Below, piece after piece: positions 41,952-50,291 of a stretch of 64,000 nucleotides of DNA. Below the pieces are notes generated by a model. That model saw nothing but the letters and a program-made list of their open reading frames with translations. It made no database searches and was not told the DNA's origin. The position numbers and the translations under genes were made by a program. The DNA is from Desulfobacterales bacterium. Lineage in GTDB: Bacteria; Desulfobacterota; Desulfobacteria; Desulfobacterales; JAEINQ01. Position 1 is the stretch's first letter. Each line of letters starts with the position of its first letter. The stretch is from contig JAEINQ010000015.1 of the NCBI GenBank assembly GCA_016342285.1, positions 1 through 64,000 on the forward strand, given 5' to 3'.

Positions 41952-43297
41952 GGGTTTTGCTGGTATCGGCCAACACCCTGACCGCCCCCTACCCGGTCTA
42001 TCCCCTGGGGCTCGACCATGTGGCCGCAGCCGCGGCCGGCCGTCACCAGGTGCGGATCTCGGACATGAACGCCCTGGGCTCCATACCGGCACTGGCCCGG
42101 ACCATCGGCGATTTTGCCCCGGAAATCATCGGCCTGTCCATGCGCAATATCGACAACACCGACAGCCGCCATCCCGTCGGATTCATGAACGGCTACCTCG
42201 ATCTGGTCAAGGCGATCCGGCACGCCTCCAGCGCCCCCCTGGTCCTGGGCGGCAGCGGATTTACCATCTTTCCCCGGGCGGCCATGGCGGTTCTCGGAGC
42301 GGAATTCGGCATCATCGGCGAAGGGGAACGGCTGGTCCACCTGCTCGACGCCCTGGAAAACGGGGCCGATCCCCATGCCATACCCGGGGTCATCTCCCCC
42401 GGTATGGACCCGACCGTTCCCGCCCCCTGGCCGGACCGGGTCTGTTGCGATTTTGACGGAGACCGGCCCCATCTGAAATTTTACATTGAGCGCGGCGGCA
42501 TGCTGAACCTTCAAACCAAACGCGGCTGCCCGTTCCGTTGCGTCTACTGTACCTATCCCCATATCGAGGGGCGCCGGCTGCGCCCCTTTGACCCCGAGGA
42601 GGTGGCCCGGACAGCGGTCCGCCTGCAACAGGACGGGGCCCGGTATTTTTTCATCACCGATTCGGTCTTCAACACCGATCCGGCCCACTGCACCGCCATT
42701 GCCCGGGCTTTTGGCAAAGCCGGCCTCACCATTCCCTGGGGTGCCTTTTTCGCCCCGGTCCGGCCCGAACCGGATTTTTTCAAAATCCTGGCCGGGGCGG
42801 GCCTGGCCCACGTGGAGTTCGGCACCGAGTCCCTATCCGACCCGGTCCTGGCCGCCTACCAAAAACCGTTTGGCACCCAAGAGGTGTTTTCGGCACACCG
42901 GGCTGCCGTGGCAGCCGGGCTGCACGTGGCCCATTACTTTCTCCTGGGAGGCCCCGGGGAAACCCCTGCAACCGTGACCGAAACCCTTTCAAGGATTGAC
43001 AATCTCAGAAAATCCGTCCTATTTCTGTTTTGTGGCATGCGCATCTACCCCAACACGGCCCTGCATCAATTGGCCGTCGGCCAGGGTCAGATCCGTGCTG
43101 ATGCCCCGCTGCTCGACCCGGTGTTTTACCGGGCCCCCGACGTCGGTGAAGACGAAATCATCAGCCGAGTCAACCTGCGGGCAAACGGGCGCATCAACTG
43201 GGTGATCGGCGCCGGCGGCCCGGAGACGGAAGCGATCGTCGAAAGGCTCCATGCGCGGGGTTACGCCGGCCCCCTGTGGGAGCACCTGATCCGCTGA
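41948..43297 (+). CDS. B12-binding radical SAM protein 3
   Basis: A 449-aa protein starting within the stop region of the KS-CLF gene (ATGA overlap). Residues about 1-140 are a B12-binding domain (VLLVSANTLTAPYPVYPLGL to GIIGEGERLVHLL), followed by a radical SAM core with CPFRCVYC (about residues 194-201) and FLLGGPGETPATV (about 334). The tight coupling to carrier protein and synthase genes suggests it acts on a carrier-bound or newly released acyl chain. Similar proteins occur in ladderane-type lipid clusters. Confidence 0.92.
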   Translation: MRVLLVSANTLTAPYPVYPLGLDHVAAAAAGRHQVRISDMNALGSIPALARTIGDFAPEIIGLSMRNIDNTDSRHPVGFMNGYLDLVKAIRHASSAPLVLGGSGFTIFPRAAMAVLGAEFGIIGEGERLVHLLDALENGADPHAIPGVISPGMDPTVPAPWPDRVCCDFDGDRPHLKFYIERGGMLNLQTKRGCPFRCVYCTYPHIEGRRLRPFDPEEVARTAVRLQQDGARYFFITDSVFNTDPAHCTAIARAFGKAGLTIPWGAFFAPVRPEPDFFKILAGAGLAHVEFGTESLSDPVLAAYQKPFGTQEVFSAHRAAVAAGLHVAHYFLLGGPGETPATVTETLSRIDNLRKSVLFLFCGMRIYPNTALHQLAVGQGQIRADAPLLDPVFYRAPDVGEDEIISRVNLRANGRINWVIGAGGPETEAIVERLHARGYAGPLWEHLIR

Positions 43298-43321
43298 TGC
43301 CGCTTGATCTATGAGGAAACA

Positions 43322-43708
43322 ATGTGGTATTCACTCACCCTTTCTAATCCACCCAAACCCGGGGAAATTGCGGCCCGGGTCCGGGTGCCGGAAACCTCTC
43401 CCTGGTTTTCCGGGCATTTTCCGGATTTTCCGGTTCTGCCGGGAATCGCGCAGCTGGCCATGGTGCGTGACGCCGTTTCCCGGGTCTCAGGGGGGGACGT
43501 GAAGGTCAGCGGCCTTCGGCGGGTAAGATTCAAGCAGATGATCCGGCCCGGCCAGGAGCTGGATGTCGCCATCGCCCGGCAAGGCCGGGCCGGTGAGTTC
43601 ACCTTTCGCATCACCGTCGGACCGGATCTTGTCTGCAGCGGTATAATGGAAACGGTTCTGGAAACCGAAGGCCCAGAAATGGTTATCAAAGGAGAAAGAC
43701 AGACATGA
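43322..43708 (+). CDS. Hotdog 3-hydroxyacyl-ACP dehydratase (FabZ/ApeI-like)
   Basis: A 128-aa hotdog protein with the FabA/FabZ motif SGHFPDFPVLPGIAQLAMV (His about residue 31), a divergent form of HFPxxPxxPG. GAGGAAAC precedes the ATG at 43322. It overlaps carrier protein 3 by 4 bp. It probably dehydrates 3-hydroxyacyl-ACP; ApeI-like and hydroxymyristoyl dehydratase-like annotations are both reasonable. Confidence 0.85.
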   Translation: MWYSLTLSNPPKPGEIAARVRVPETSPWFSGHFPDFPVLPGIAQLAMVRDAVSRVSGGDVKVSGLRRVRFKQMIRPGQELDVAIARQGRAGEFTFRITVGPDLVCSGIMETVLETEGPEMVIKGERQT

Positions 43709-43974
43709 ACGCCGAAACACAAATCAAGGAGATTCAGCTCCGTATCGCCCAGATCATGATCGACGAACTGCAACTGGAAGATGTCACGGCAGAGACCTTC
43801 GGTCCGGACATTGACCTGATTGACGAAGTGGGCATCGACAGCATGGACCTGGCCACCGTCGCCCTGGTCCTGCGGGACGAATATGCGGTCCGGATCGACG
43901 AAGACGATTATCCCAAGCTGACCACCATCAGCCTGATTGCCCAATATATTTACAGCAAACAACCGGCGGCGTAG
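43705..43974 (+). CDS. Acyl carrier protein 3
   Basis: An 89-aa carrier protein with phosphopantetheine Ser in EVGIDSMDLATVALVLRDEY (about residue 47). It overlaps the dehydratase gene upstream by ATGA and is followed six bases later by a radical SAM gene. Confidence 0.92.
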   Translation: MNAETQIKEIQLRIAQIMIDELQLEDVTAETFGPDIDLIDEVGIDSMDLATVALVLRDEYAVRIDEDDYPKLTTISLIAQYIYSKQPAA

Positions 43975-43980
43975 ACTGTT

Positions 43981-45102
43981 TTGGATCTAACCACGGGAAA
44001 ACCGAAAACCGATGCCGAAACACCGGCAGGGGGTGCAGGAAAAGAATGGAAATTCTCCGAACTCATCGCCGAGCCCGACGTCCGTCGGCGCTGGCAGAAG
44101 GTGCGTAAGTACTTTTTCCTTCGGGAATCGACCTACGACATGACCGCCCGGTGCAATATCCGCTGCCAGGGGTGCTACTACTTCGAGGGCGACAAGCAGT
44201 ACACCCGGGACAACCGCAACCCCGACGACTGGCGCCGGCTCATGGAAAAGGAAAAGGCCAGGGGGATCACCTTCGTGGTCCTGGCCGGGGCCGAACCCTC
44301 CCTGGTGCCGGAGCTTTGCCAGGTCTGTTATGGGCAAATCCCTCTGGGTGCCATTGCCACCAACGGCCTCAAGGCGATTCCCCCAGCCATCGGCTACAAG
44401 ATTCACATATCCGTATGGGGAGATGATGCCACCAGCTTGAACGTTCGCGGCGCCCCCCACATGCTCGACCGGCAGATCGAAAACTACCGGGATGATTCAA
44501 GGACGGTATTCGTCTACACCTTTACCCGGGACAATATCGACCAGGCCCCGGGGGTGACCCGACGCCTGGCCGACTGCGGATGCAAGGTCACCTACAATAT
44601 GTTTTCCGCACCGTTCGGCTACACAGGCCCCCTGAAACATACCGAAACGTCCCTGGCCGAAACCGGCCGGGTCATGACCGAACTGCTCGGCGCCTTTCCC
44701 GATCATGTCCTCTTTTCCCCATACAACGTCACGGCCCACACCCACCGGTTCGGGCTCCACACCCTTTTCCAGTGCCCTTACCCGCGACGAAACCCGTCCA
44801 CGGACCTGGGTCTGGGCCGCTCCTTCAGGCAGTACCGGACCGATCTGACCTGGGCCCGGGAGGCGGCCTGCTGCGTACCGGACACCGACTGTGCCGACTG
44901 CCGGCACTACGCCGCCGGCAGCGCCGTTGTCACGGCCCGGCTTTTCCGCCACGCCGAAGACCCGGACCGTTTCCGCTCCTGGCTCGACTATGTGGACACC
45001 TACCTGTCGGTTTGGGTAACCGGGTATGAAAAGGGCGCCAATCTTTGCAATAAAAAGGTGCCGCCACCGGGCTTCGCCCCGGGTGAAACGCCAAGGAATT
45101 AG
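43981..45102 (+). CDS. Radical SAM protein with C-terminal Cys cluster (A)
   Basis: A 373-aa protein with CNIRCQGC (about residues 57-64) binding the SAM [4Fe-4S] cluster, a GAEPSL motif (about 100) in place of GGEP, and a Cys-rich tail (ACCVPDTDCADCRHY, about 295-310) that may hold an auxiliary cluster. It is paralogous to the next gene. The best start is TTG at 43981 without a clear Shine-Dalgarno, so the N-terminus is uncertain. Function unknown; the position between carrier protein and ketosynthase genes suggests a lipid substrate. Confidence 0.82.
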   Translation: MDLTTGKPKTDAETPAGGAGKEWKFSELIAEPDVRRRWQKVRKYFFLRESTYDMTARCNIRCQGCYYFEGDKQYTRDNRNPDDWRRLMEKEKARGITFVVLAGAEPSLVPELCQVCYGQIPLGAIATNGLKAIPPAIGYKIHISVWGDDATSLNVRGAPHMLDRQIENYRDDSRTVFVYTFTRDNIDQAPGVTRRLADCGCKVTYNMFSAPFGYTGPLKHTETSLAETGRVMTELLGAFPDHVLFSPYNVTAHTHRFGLHTLFQCPYPRRNPSTDLGLGRSFRQYRTDLTWAREAACCVPDTDCADCRHYAAGSAVVTARLFRHAEDPDRFRSWLDYVDTYLSVWVTGYEKGANLCNKKVPPPGFAPGETPRN

Positions 45103-45105
45103 CGG

Positions 45106-46104
45106 ATGAAGACTGTCAGTTCGTTGCTGGACGACCACTGGTACGAACGCTACAAGCGGATCAGCAAACTCAATATTCGAAGCTCCATCTACGATGTCAC
45201 CAACCGATGCAACCTTCGGTGCAAGGGGTGCTTTTTCTTTTCCTCCGGAGAACACGAAGCGGCCACGGAAGAAAACGATATCAGCCGATGGAACGCCTTT
45301 GTCGACAAGGAAATGGCACGAGGCGTCAACCTGGCCATCCTGATCGGCGGCGAACCGACCCTGTGCATGGACCGGATAGAGGCCTTTTATAGGAGAATCC
45401 CCACCTTCTGCGCCACCAACGGCCTGATACGCGTGCCCCGGGACCGCTTTCCGGACTTGATGGTCGGCATCTCGCTCTGGGGCGACGAGGAAGACGAAAA
45501 ATTGCTCCGGGGAAAAGACGTCTTCTCCATCTCCAGCAAAAACTACGAAGGCGATCCCCACGCGTACTACCTCTACACCATCACCCCCAAGCAGATCGGC
45601 CGGACCGAGCGGATCGTTGGAAAGATCCAGGACGTCGGGTTAAAAGTCCACTTGCAGCTGCTCTCTAACGACGAGGGGGTCAACGGGTTTTCCTGGCAGC
45701 CCCGGCAGCTCGAAGAGATTCGCCTGGAAATGGACGCCATGCTGGACCGATACCCGGACACGGTGATCTCTTCGAAGTATTATCACGAAATCATCACCAC
45801 CGGGAAAATGCTCGGCCGCCGGTTTGGATGGACCGAGTGCCCGTCGGTAACCGCCCCCATGGACAGCCGAAATCCCCAACCCAAGCGGCTGACCAACTTC
45901 ATTCGCTGGGCGTCGGACCTTTCCACCATGCACCGGTGCTGCACCTCGGAGACCCGCGACTGCTCGACCTGCAAGGACGGGGCCGCCCATATGAGCTGGG
46001 TAATGGTCAACAAGCGGGCCCATATGCGCAGCAGCCGTGACCTGCGGAACTGGATCGAAGTCTACGAAATGTTCGCCAAACTCTACCAGTTCATTCCATG
46101 GTAG
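45106..46104 (+). CDS. Radical SAM protein with C-terminal Cys cluster (B)
   Basis: A 332-aa protein with CNLRCKGC (about residues 36-43), LIGGEPTLCMD (about 82), and a tail CCTSETRDCSTCKDG (about 285-299). It starts 3 bp after its paralogue and shares layout and Cys spacing with it. Neither has a recognisable B12 domain. The two may act in succession or as a heterodimer. Confidence 0.85.
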   Translation: MKTVSSLLDDHWYERYKRISKLNIRSSIYDVTNRCNLRCKGCFFFSSGEHEAATEENDISRWNAFVDKEMARGVNLAILIGGEPTLCMDRIEAFYRRIPTFCATNGLIRVPRDRFPDLMVGISLWGDEEDEKLLRGKDVFSISSKNYEGDPHAYYLYTITPKQIGRTERIVGKIQDVGLKVHLQLLSNDEGVNGFSWQPRQLEEIRLEMDAMLDRYPDTVISSKYYHEIITTGKMLGRRFGWTECPSVTAPMDSRNPQPKRLTNFIRWASDLSTMHRCCTSETRDCSTCKDGAAHMSWVMVNKRAHMRSSRDLRNWIEVYEMFAKLYQFIPW

Positions 46105-46258
46105 GTTTTTTACAAGGAAAGCGTCACCATTTTATTTTTTGAACTTCGCCACGCCGAGCGCTCAGGGTCGTTTTTTGTTTTTACCTTCCTGTCCTCCGTG
46201 CCTCCGCGGTGAGCGTTATTGTTCCGGCTTGTCCGGATTGGGAGCATGGATACGATCC

Positions 46259-47509
46259 ATGGATGAAAAAAACGCCGTCATCGTCGGGATCGACGCCGTG
46301 TCGCCGCTGGGTATCGAACTGGAGGCCCAGTGGCACCGGGCCGTTGCCGGAGAGAGCGGCATCGGTGAGCTGACACGCTTTGCCCTGCCCGAAGACTTCC
46401 CGGTAAAAATCGCCGGGCAGGTGGACGGCATCGATCACCTCCCCTTTCCCTTTCTCAGCCCCCGGGAACAGGCCCGATGGACCTCCCCCCTGTTCAAATA
46501 CGCCATGCTCACCGCCCAACGCGCCATGGCGGTCAGCGGCATCGACATCACCCCGGCCCTGGCCCCAAGGGTCGCCGTAACCTATAGTTCGGCCATCGGC
46601 GGCGTGGATGCGGTCCTTGGGGCCGACCGCAAGATGATTGCCGGGGGAAAACTCCCCCACCCCTTTGCCAATCCCAATGCCTGCATCAACATGGTGGGGG
46701 GGAAAATCTCCATCCTGACCGGCGCCACCGGACCGATCACCGCCACCATCGCCGCCTGTGCCACCGGCTCTACCGCCATGATCGTGGGCGCCATGCTCCT
46801 GGCCCAGGACCGGGCGGATGTGGCAATCTGCGGGGCCGCCGATTTTGCCCTGGTCGAGCCCATTGTCGCGGGCTTTGCCACCATGAACGGGGCCTTCCAG
46901 CCCAAAGAGGGCGAGCATCCAGGCCCGCCGGAAGGGGCGAGCCGCCCCTTTTCCCTTCACCGGCGGGGATTTGTCATCTCCGAAGGGGCCGGATGCATCG
47001 TGCTGACCACCCGGGCCTTTGCCCGGGCCCACGGCCTGAAAGCCATGGCAGAGATCGCCGGATGGGCCATGACCTCCGATGCCCACCACTTCGTGGCCCC
47101 CCACCTGCCGACCGTCACCCGATGCGTGGCCGAAGCCATCGATCGGGCCGGCATTTCCCCGGCTGCCGTGGATGCGGTCAATGCCCATGCCGCATCCACC
47201 CGGATCGGCGATAAGGTTGAATTCGATGCCCTTGCCCGGGTCTTTGGCGGCCGGATACCGCCGGTCACCGCCAACAAATCGTTCATGGGGCACGCCATGG
47301 GCGCATCCAGCGCCGTGGAAACGATTTTCGCGCTGATGGGGATGCGGGACCGCATTCTGCCGCCGACCATCAACCACACGGCTGACCCTGACATCAAAAT
47401 CGACTGCGTGCCGGACCGGGCCCGGCCGCTGGACCAGAAATTCGTTTTGAAAAACGCCTTCGGCTTCGGCGGCTGCAACGCCTGTATCGTTTTCAGGCGG
47501 ACGGAGTAA
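46259..47509 (+). CDS. Beta-ketoacyl-ACP synthase (FabF-like) 2
   Basis: A 416-aa ketosynthase: Cys167 in TIAACATGSTA, His in NAHAASTRIGD (about residue 306), Lys/His in NKSFMGHAMGASSAVE (about 338-343). All three catalytic residues are present, so it should condense. The ATG at 46259 matches the start of family similarity; an upstream 74-codon extension is low-complexity and not protein-like. It begins a second group of cluster genes (two synthases, thioesterase, dehydratase). Confidence 0.92.
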   Translation: MDEKNAVIVGIDAVSPLGIELEAQWHRAVAGESGIGELTRFALPEDFPVKIAGQVDGIDHLPFPFLSPREQARWTSPLFKYAMLTAQRAMAVSGIDITPALAPRVAVTYSSAIGGVDAVLGADRKMIAGGKLPHPFANPNACINMVGGKISILTGATGPITATIAACATGSTAMIVGAMLLAQDRADVAICGAADFALVEPIVAGFATMNGAFQPKEGEHPGPPEGASRPFSLHRRGFVISEGAGCIVLTTRAFARAHGLKAMAEIAGWAMTSDAHHFVAPHLPTVTRCVAEAIDRAGISPAAVDAVNAHAASTRIGDKVEFDALARVFGGRIPPVTANKSFMGHAMGASSAVETIFALMGMRDRILPPTINHTADPDIKIDCVPDRARPLDQKFVLKNAFGFGGCNACIVFRRTE

Positions 47510-47601
47510 AAAGGCAAAATGGGATGCCGCCATGTCGCCTTTCACCTTTAGCCTTTAGCCTTCAGGCTTTTACCTTTAACCTTTTACCTTCGCCCTGAGA
47601 A

Positions 47602-48867
47602 ATGAAACCACCCAAAAACAGACGCGTTTTCGTCATCGGCTACGGAGCCGCCACCTCTCTGGGAAACACCTTTGATGCCACCTGGCAGCGGGCTGTGCGC
47701 GGCGAGGCCGGATTCCGGCGGGTCACCCGGTGCCAGACCACCTCACGCAGCAACGTGGTCGGGGAAATTCCGGACTGGAACCCGCGCGCGGCCGGTGTCA
47801 TGGAAAAACGCGACGCCATGAACTGGAACGCCGATTTTATTCCCCTCACCATGAAGGTCTGCCTGGAGGCCCTGGACCGGTCCGGGCTGGAAATCGACGC
47901 CGACACCGGCCCCCGGACCGCCTGTCTGATAGGCTCGGCCTTAAACGGCACCGATGCCTTTCGCATCGCCGTGGAAAACTATACCCAAAAGGGACCCCTC
48001 AAGGTCAGCCCCTACCTGCTCCCGAACGTCTGCGCCAACCTCCCCGCAGGCAAGGCCGGAATGGCCCTGGGGTTTACCGGGCCGATCTTTTCGCCCCAGG
48101 GGGCCTGTGCCTCGGGAAACCACGCCATCGGCATCGGCGCGCGGATGATCCGAGACGGCGACTGCGATTTTGCCCTGGCCGGCGGGGTGGACACCTGCCT
48201 GATCCCGGAAATCATCCAGGGCTTTGCCAATATGTGGGCCACCATCAAAGTCGGCCCGGATGATCGCGCTCACGACGATCCGTCCCAGGCCTGCCGGCCT
48301 TTCAGCCTCGACCGCCGGGGGATTGTCCTGTCCGAGGGGGCCGGCGTGGTGGTCCTCGCCGCCCAAGAGGCATTGGAGGCTTACGGCCTTGTGCCCAAGG
48401 CCGAGGTGCTGGGCGTGGGCTGGACCTCCGACGCTCACCATTTCACCCTCCCCAACCGGGAAACCATTGTCCGGGCCATCGGCCAGGCCATCGACGACGC
48501 CGGGCTGGCACCGGAAGACATCCCGTACGTCAGCGCCCACGGCACCTCGACCGTGAAGGGAGATCGGACCGAGATCGAGGCCCTTCGCGCCGTGTTCGGC
48601 ACCGGCCTGGAAAACATACCGGTATCATCCAATAAATCCCAGATCGGACACTCCCTCGGGGCATCGGCAGCCATCGAGGCGGCCTTGGGGATCGAGGCCA
48701 TGCAACAGAGGCTGATTCTGCCGACTGTCAATCACATCCCCGACCCGGAATTCGCCGATGTGGATGTGGTGCCCAATCAGGCCCGGGCCTGGCAATACCG
48801 ATTTTTTCTCTCCAACGCTTTCGGATTCGGCGGTACCAACTGCTGCATCGTTTTCAAAGGGGTGTAA
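47602..48867 (+). CDS. Beta-ketoacyl-ACP synthase (FabF-like) 3
   Basis: A 421-aa ketosynthase: Cys169 in PQGACASGNHA, His in SAHGTSTVKGD (about residue 313), Lys/His in NKSQIGHSLGASAAIE (about 346-351). It is tandem with synthase 2 but clearly diverged. The 90-bp gap before it consists of short direct repeats of ACCTTTTA/GCCTTTAGCC type. One base separates it from the thioesterase gene downstream. Confidence 0.92.
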   Translation: MKPPKNRRVFVIGYGAATSLGNTFDATWQRAVRGEAGFRRVTRCQTTSRSNVVGEIPDWNPRAAGVMEKRDAMNWNADFIPLTMKVCLEALDRSGLEIDADTGPRTACLIGSALNGTDAFRIAVENYTQKGPLKVSPYLLPNVCANLPAGKAGMALGFTGPIFSPQGACASGNHAIGIGARMIRDGDCDFALAGGVDTCLIPEIIQGFANMWATIKVGPDDRAHDDPSQACRPFSLDRRGIVLSEGAGVVVLAAQEALEAYGLVPKAEVLGVGWTSDAHHFTLPNRETIVRAIGQAIDDAGLAPEDIPYVSAHGTSTVKGDRTEIEALRAVFGTGLENIPVSSNKSQIGHSLGASAAIEAALGIEAMQQRLILPTVNHIPDPEFADVDVVPNQARAWQYRFFLSNAFGFGGTNCCIVFKGV

Positions 48868-48868
48868 C

Positions 48869-49348
48869 ATGAAACCCAAACCGTTTGTTCCAGAGCCCAT
48901 GGAAGGACGAGACGGTTTTGTCAGGGACCGCACCACGGGGCTCGCCTGGCATTGCTGCCGCCTGAGGACCCTTTACGCCGATACCGACCGCTCCCAGGTG
49001 GTCTATCACGCCAACTACCTTCGATATTTCGAATACGGCCGGGCATCGCTCATGCGCGATGTCGCCTATCCGTACCGGGAGATCGAAGAAAGCGGCTACA
49101 CCTATCCCATCATCAAAATGGGGGCCGATTTTTTCACCCCCCTCTACTATGACGACGCCATGTGCATCCACACCCGGCCGGGAGCGCTCGAACGGGTCAA
49201 ACTGGCATTCGAGTACGTGATCACCACCGAAGAAAACCACGGGTTGGTCTGCAAGGGATTCACCTGCCATTGTGCCGTGAACAACGCCGGCATCCCGGTC
49301 GGCATCGACGAAAAAACCGTGAAACTATGGAAGCGCTTCCCCGAATAG
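48869..49348 (+). CDS. Acyl thioesterase, hotdog fold (YbgC/FadM-like)
   Basis: A 159-aa protein with the 4HBT motif YADTDRSQVVYHANYLRYFE (about residues 39-58), Asp41 or Asp43 being the likely catalytic acid. It resembles the thioesterase of aryl-polyene clusters (ApeK-like). The ATG at 48869 overlaps the synthase stop region, and its 3' end overlaps the next gene by 22 bp. Confidence 0.86.
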   Translation: MKPKPFVPEPMEGRDGFVRDRTTGLAWHCCRLRTLYADTDRSQVVYHANYLRYFEYGRASLMRDVAYPYREIEESGYTYPIIKMGADFFTPLYYDDAMCIHTRPGALERVKLAFEYVITTEENHGLVCKGFTCHCAVNNAGIPVGIDEKTVKLWKRFPE

Positions 49349-50181
49349 ATCCGCCCGGATCCCAATGGGTCACCATCGAGGTGCATCCCTACTTCTTGGA
49401 TCATCGATTCGAAGGCCGGGCCGTGTTCCCGGCGGTTGAAACCATGCAGCTGCTGGCCCGGGCCGCAGCTGGCAGCGGTTCTGCCAGGGCCCGGCGGATC
49501 AAGGACGCCCGTTTTGACAAATTTCTCACGATCCCGGAAAATGCCGCCGCCATCGATGTCCTGATCGATCTTTCCGTCGATTCCGGCGGTGACGTCCGCG
49601 CCCGGTTAAAAACCCGGATCCGGTCGCTGAAAACGGCCATGAGCCGGATCAGGACCCACGGCAGCCTGATCGTCTCCCATGGGCCGGCTGCCGATCCCAA
49701 GCCGCCGGCCGACTTTGAATCGCGGGTGGGCGAAGGCCGTTTTGATATCGATCCGGAAACCGTTTACCGGGACCTGGTCCCTTTCGGGCCGGCCTACCGC
49801 AACATCAGCGGGCCACTCCGGCTTTCACCGGCCGGGGCCGTGACACGGGTTGCCGCGCCGCGCCTGCCGGCCCCGGAAAATCCCCTCGGCTCCCCCTTTG
49901 CCCTGGATGCGGCATTTCATGCCGCCTGCGTCTGGGGCCAGCGGTATGCCGGCGTGGTGGCCTTTCCCGTGGCCATCGCCGACCGGGTGGTCCATATGCC
50001 GACCCGTGCCGGCAGGGAATACATCTGTTTTGTCCGTCCCGTTTCAACCGATCCGGGCCGGCTGGTGTTCGACATCTGGCTCTTTGATCCGGACCTGGGG
50101 CTCTGCGAAACGGTTTCGGGCATCGCCATGCAAGACGTCAGCGGCGGTCGCTGGAACCCCCCGGCATGGGTTGTGGCGTGA
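49327..50181 (+). CDS. Polyketide-synthase-type (double hotdog) dehydratase
   Basis: A 284-aa stand-alone protein resembling the PS-DH domain of modular polyketide synthases. The N-terminal hotdog has DHRFEGRAVFPA, matching HxxxGxxxxP with catalytic His (about residue 21). The C-terminal hotdog has FALDAAFHAA, placing the catalytic Asp near residue 196. Together with two single-hotdog dehydratases it makes three dehydration activities in the cluster. Overlap with the thioesterase gene shows co-translation. Confidence 0.8.
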   Translation: MEALPRIDPPGSQWVTIEVHPYFLDHRFEGRAVFPAVETMQLLARAAAGSGSARARRIKDARFDKFLTIPENAAAIDVLIDLSVDSGGDVRARLKTRIRSLKTAMSRIRTHGSLIVSHGPAADPKPPADFESRVGEGRFDIDPETVYRDLVPFGPAYRNISGPLRLSPAGAVTRVAAPRLPAPENPLGSPFALDAAFHAACVWGQRYAGVVAFPVAIADRVVHMPTRAGREYICFVRPVSTDPGRLVFDIWLFDPDLGLCETVSGIAMQDVSGGRWNPPAWVVA

Positions 50182-50187
50182 ATATCA

Positions 50188-50276
50188 AACAGGGATGCAC
50201 AGGATAGACAGGATGTTTTCACTGCCGTCACCAGGCAAGCATTTCATCCCCTTCATCCTGCCTATCCCTGTTAAAC
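50188..50276. repeat. Inverted pair of the AACAGGGAT...GATAGACAGGAT repeat
   Basis: AACAGGGATGCACAGGATAG (50188) and, 45 bp on, the inverted ATCCTGCCTATCCCTGTTA (about 50256-50274) flank a short spacer. The same inverted pair recurs at 62199-62225 and 62480-62506. Confidence 0.75.
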
Positions 50277-50291
50277 CAAAAGGCGTCACCC

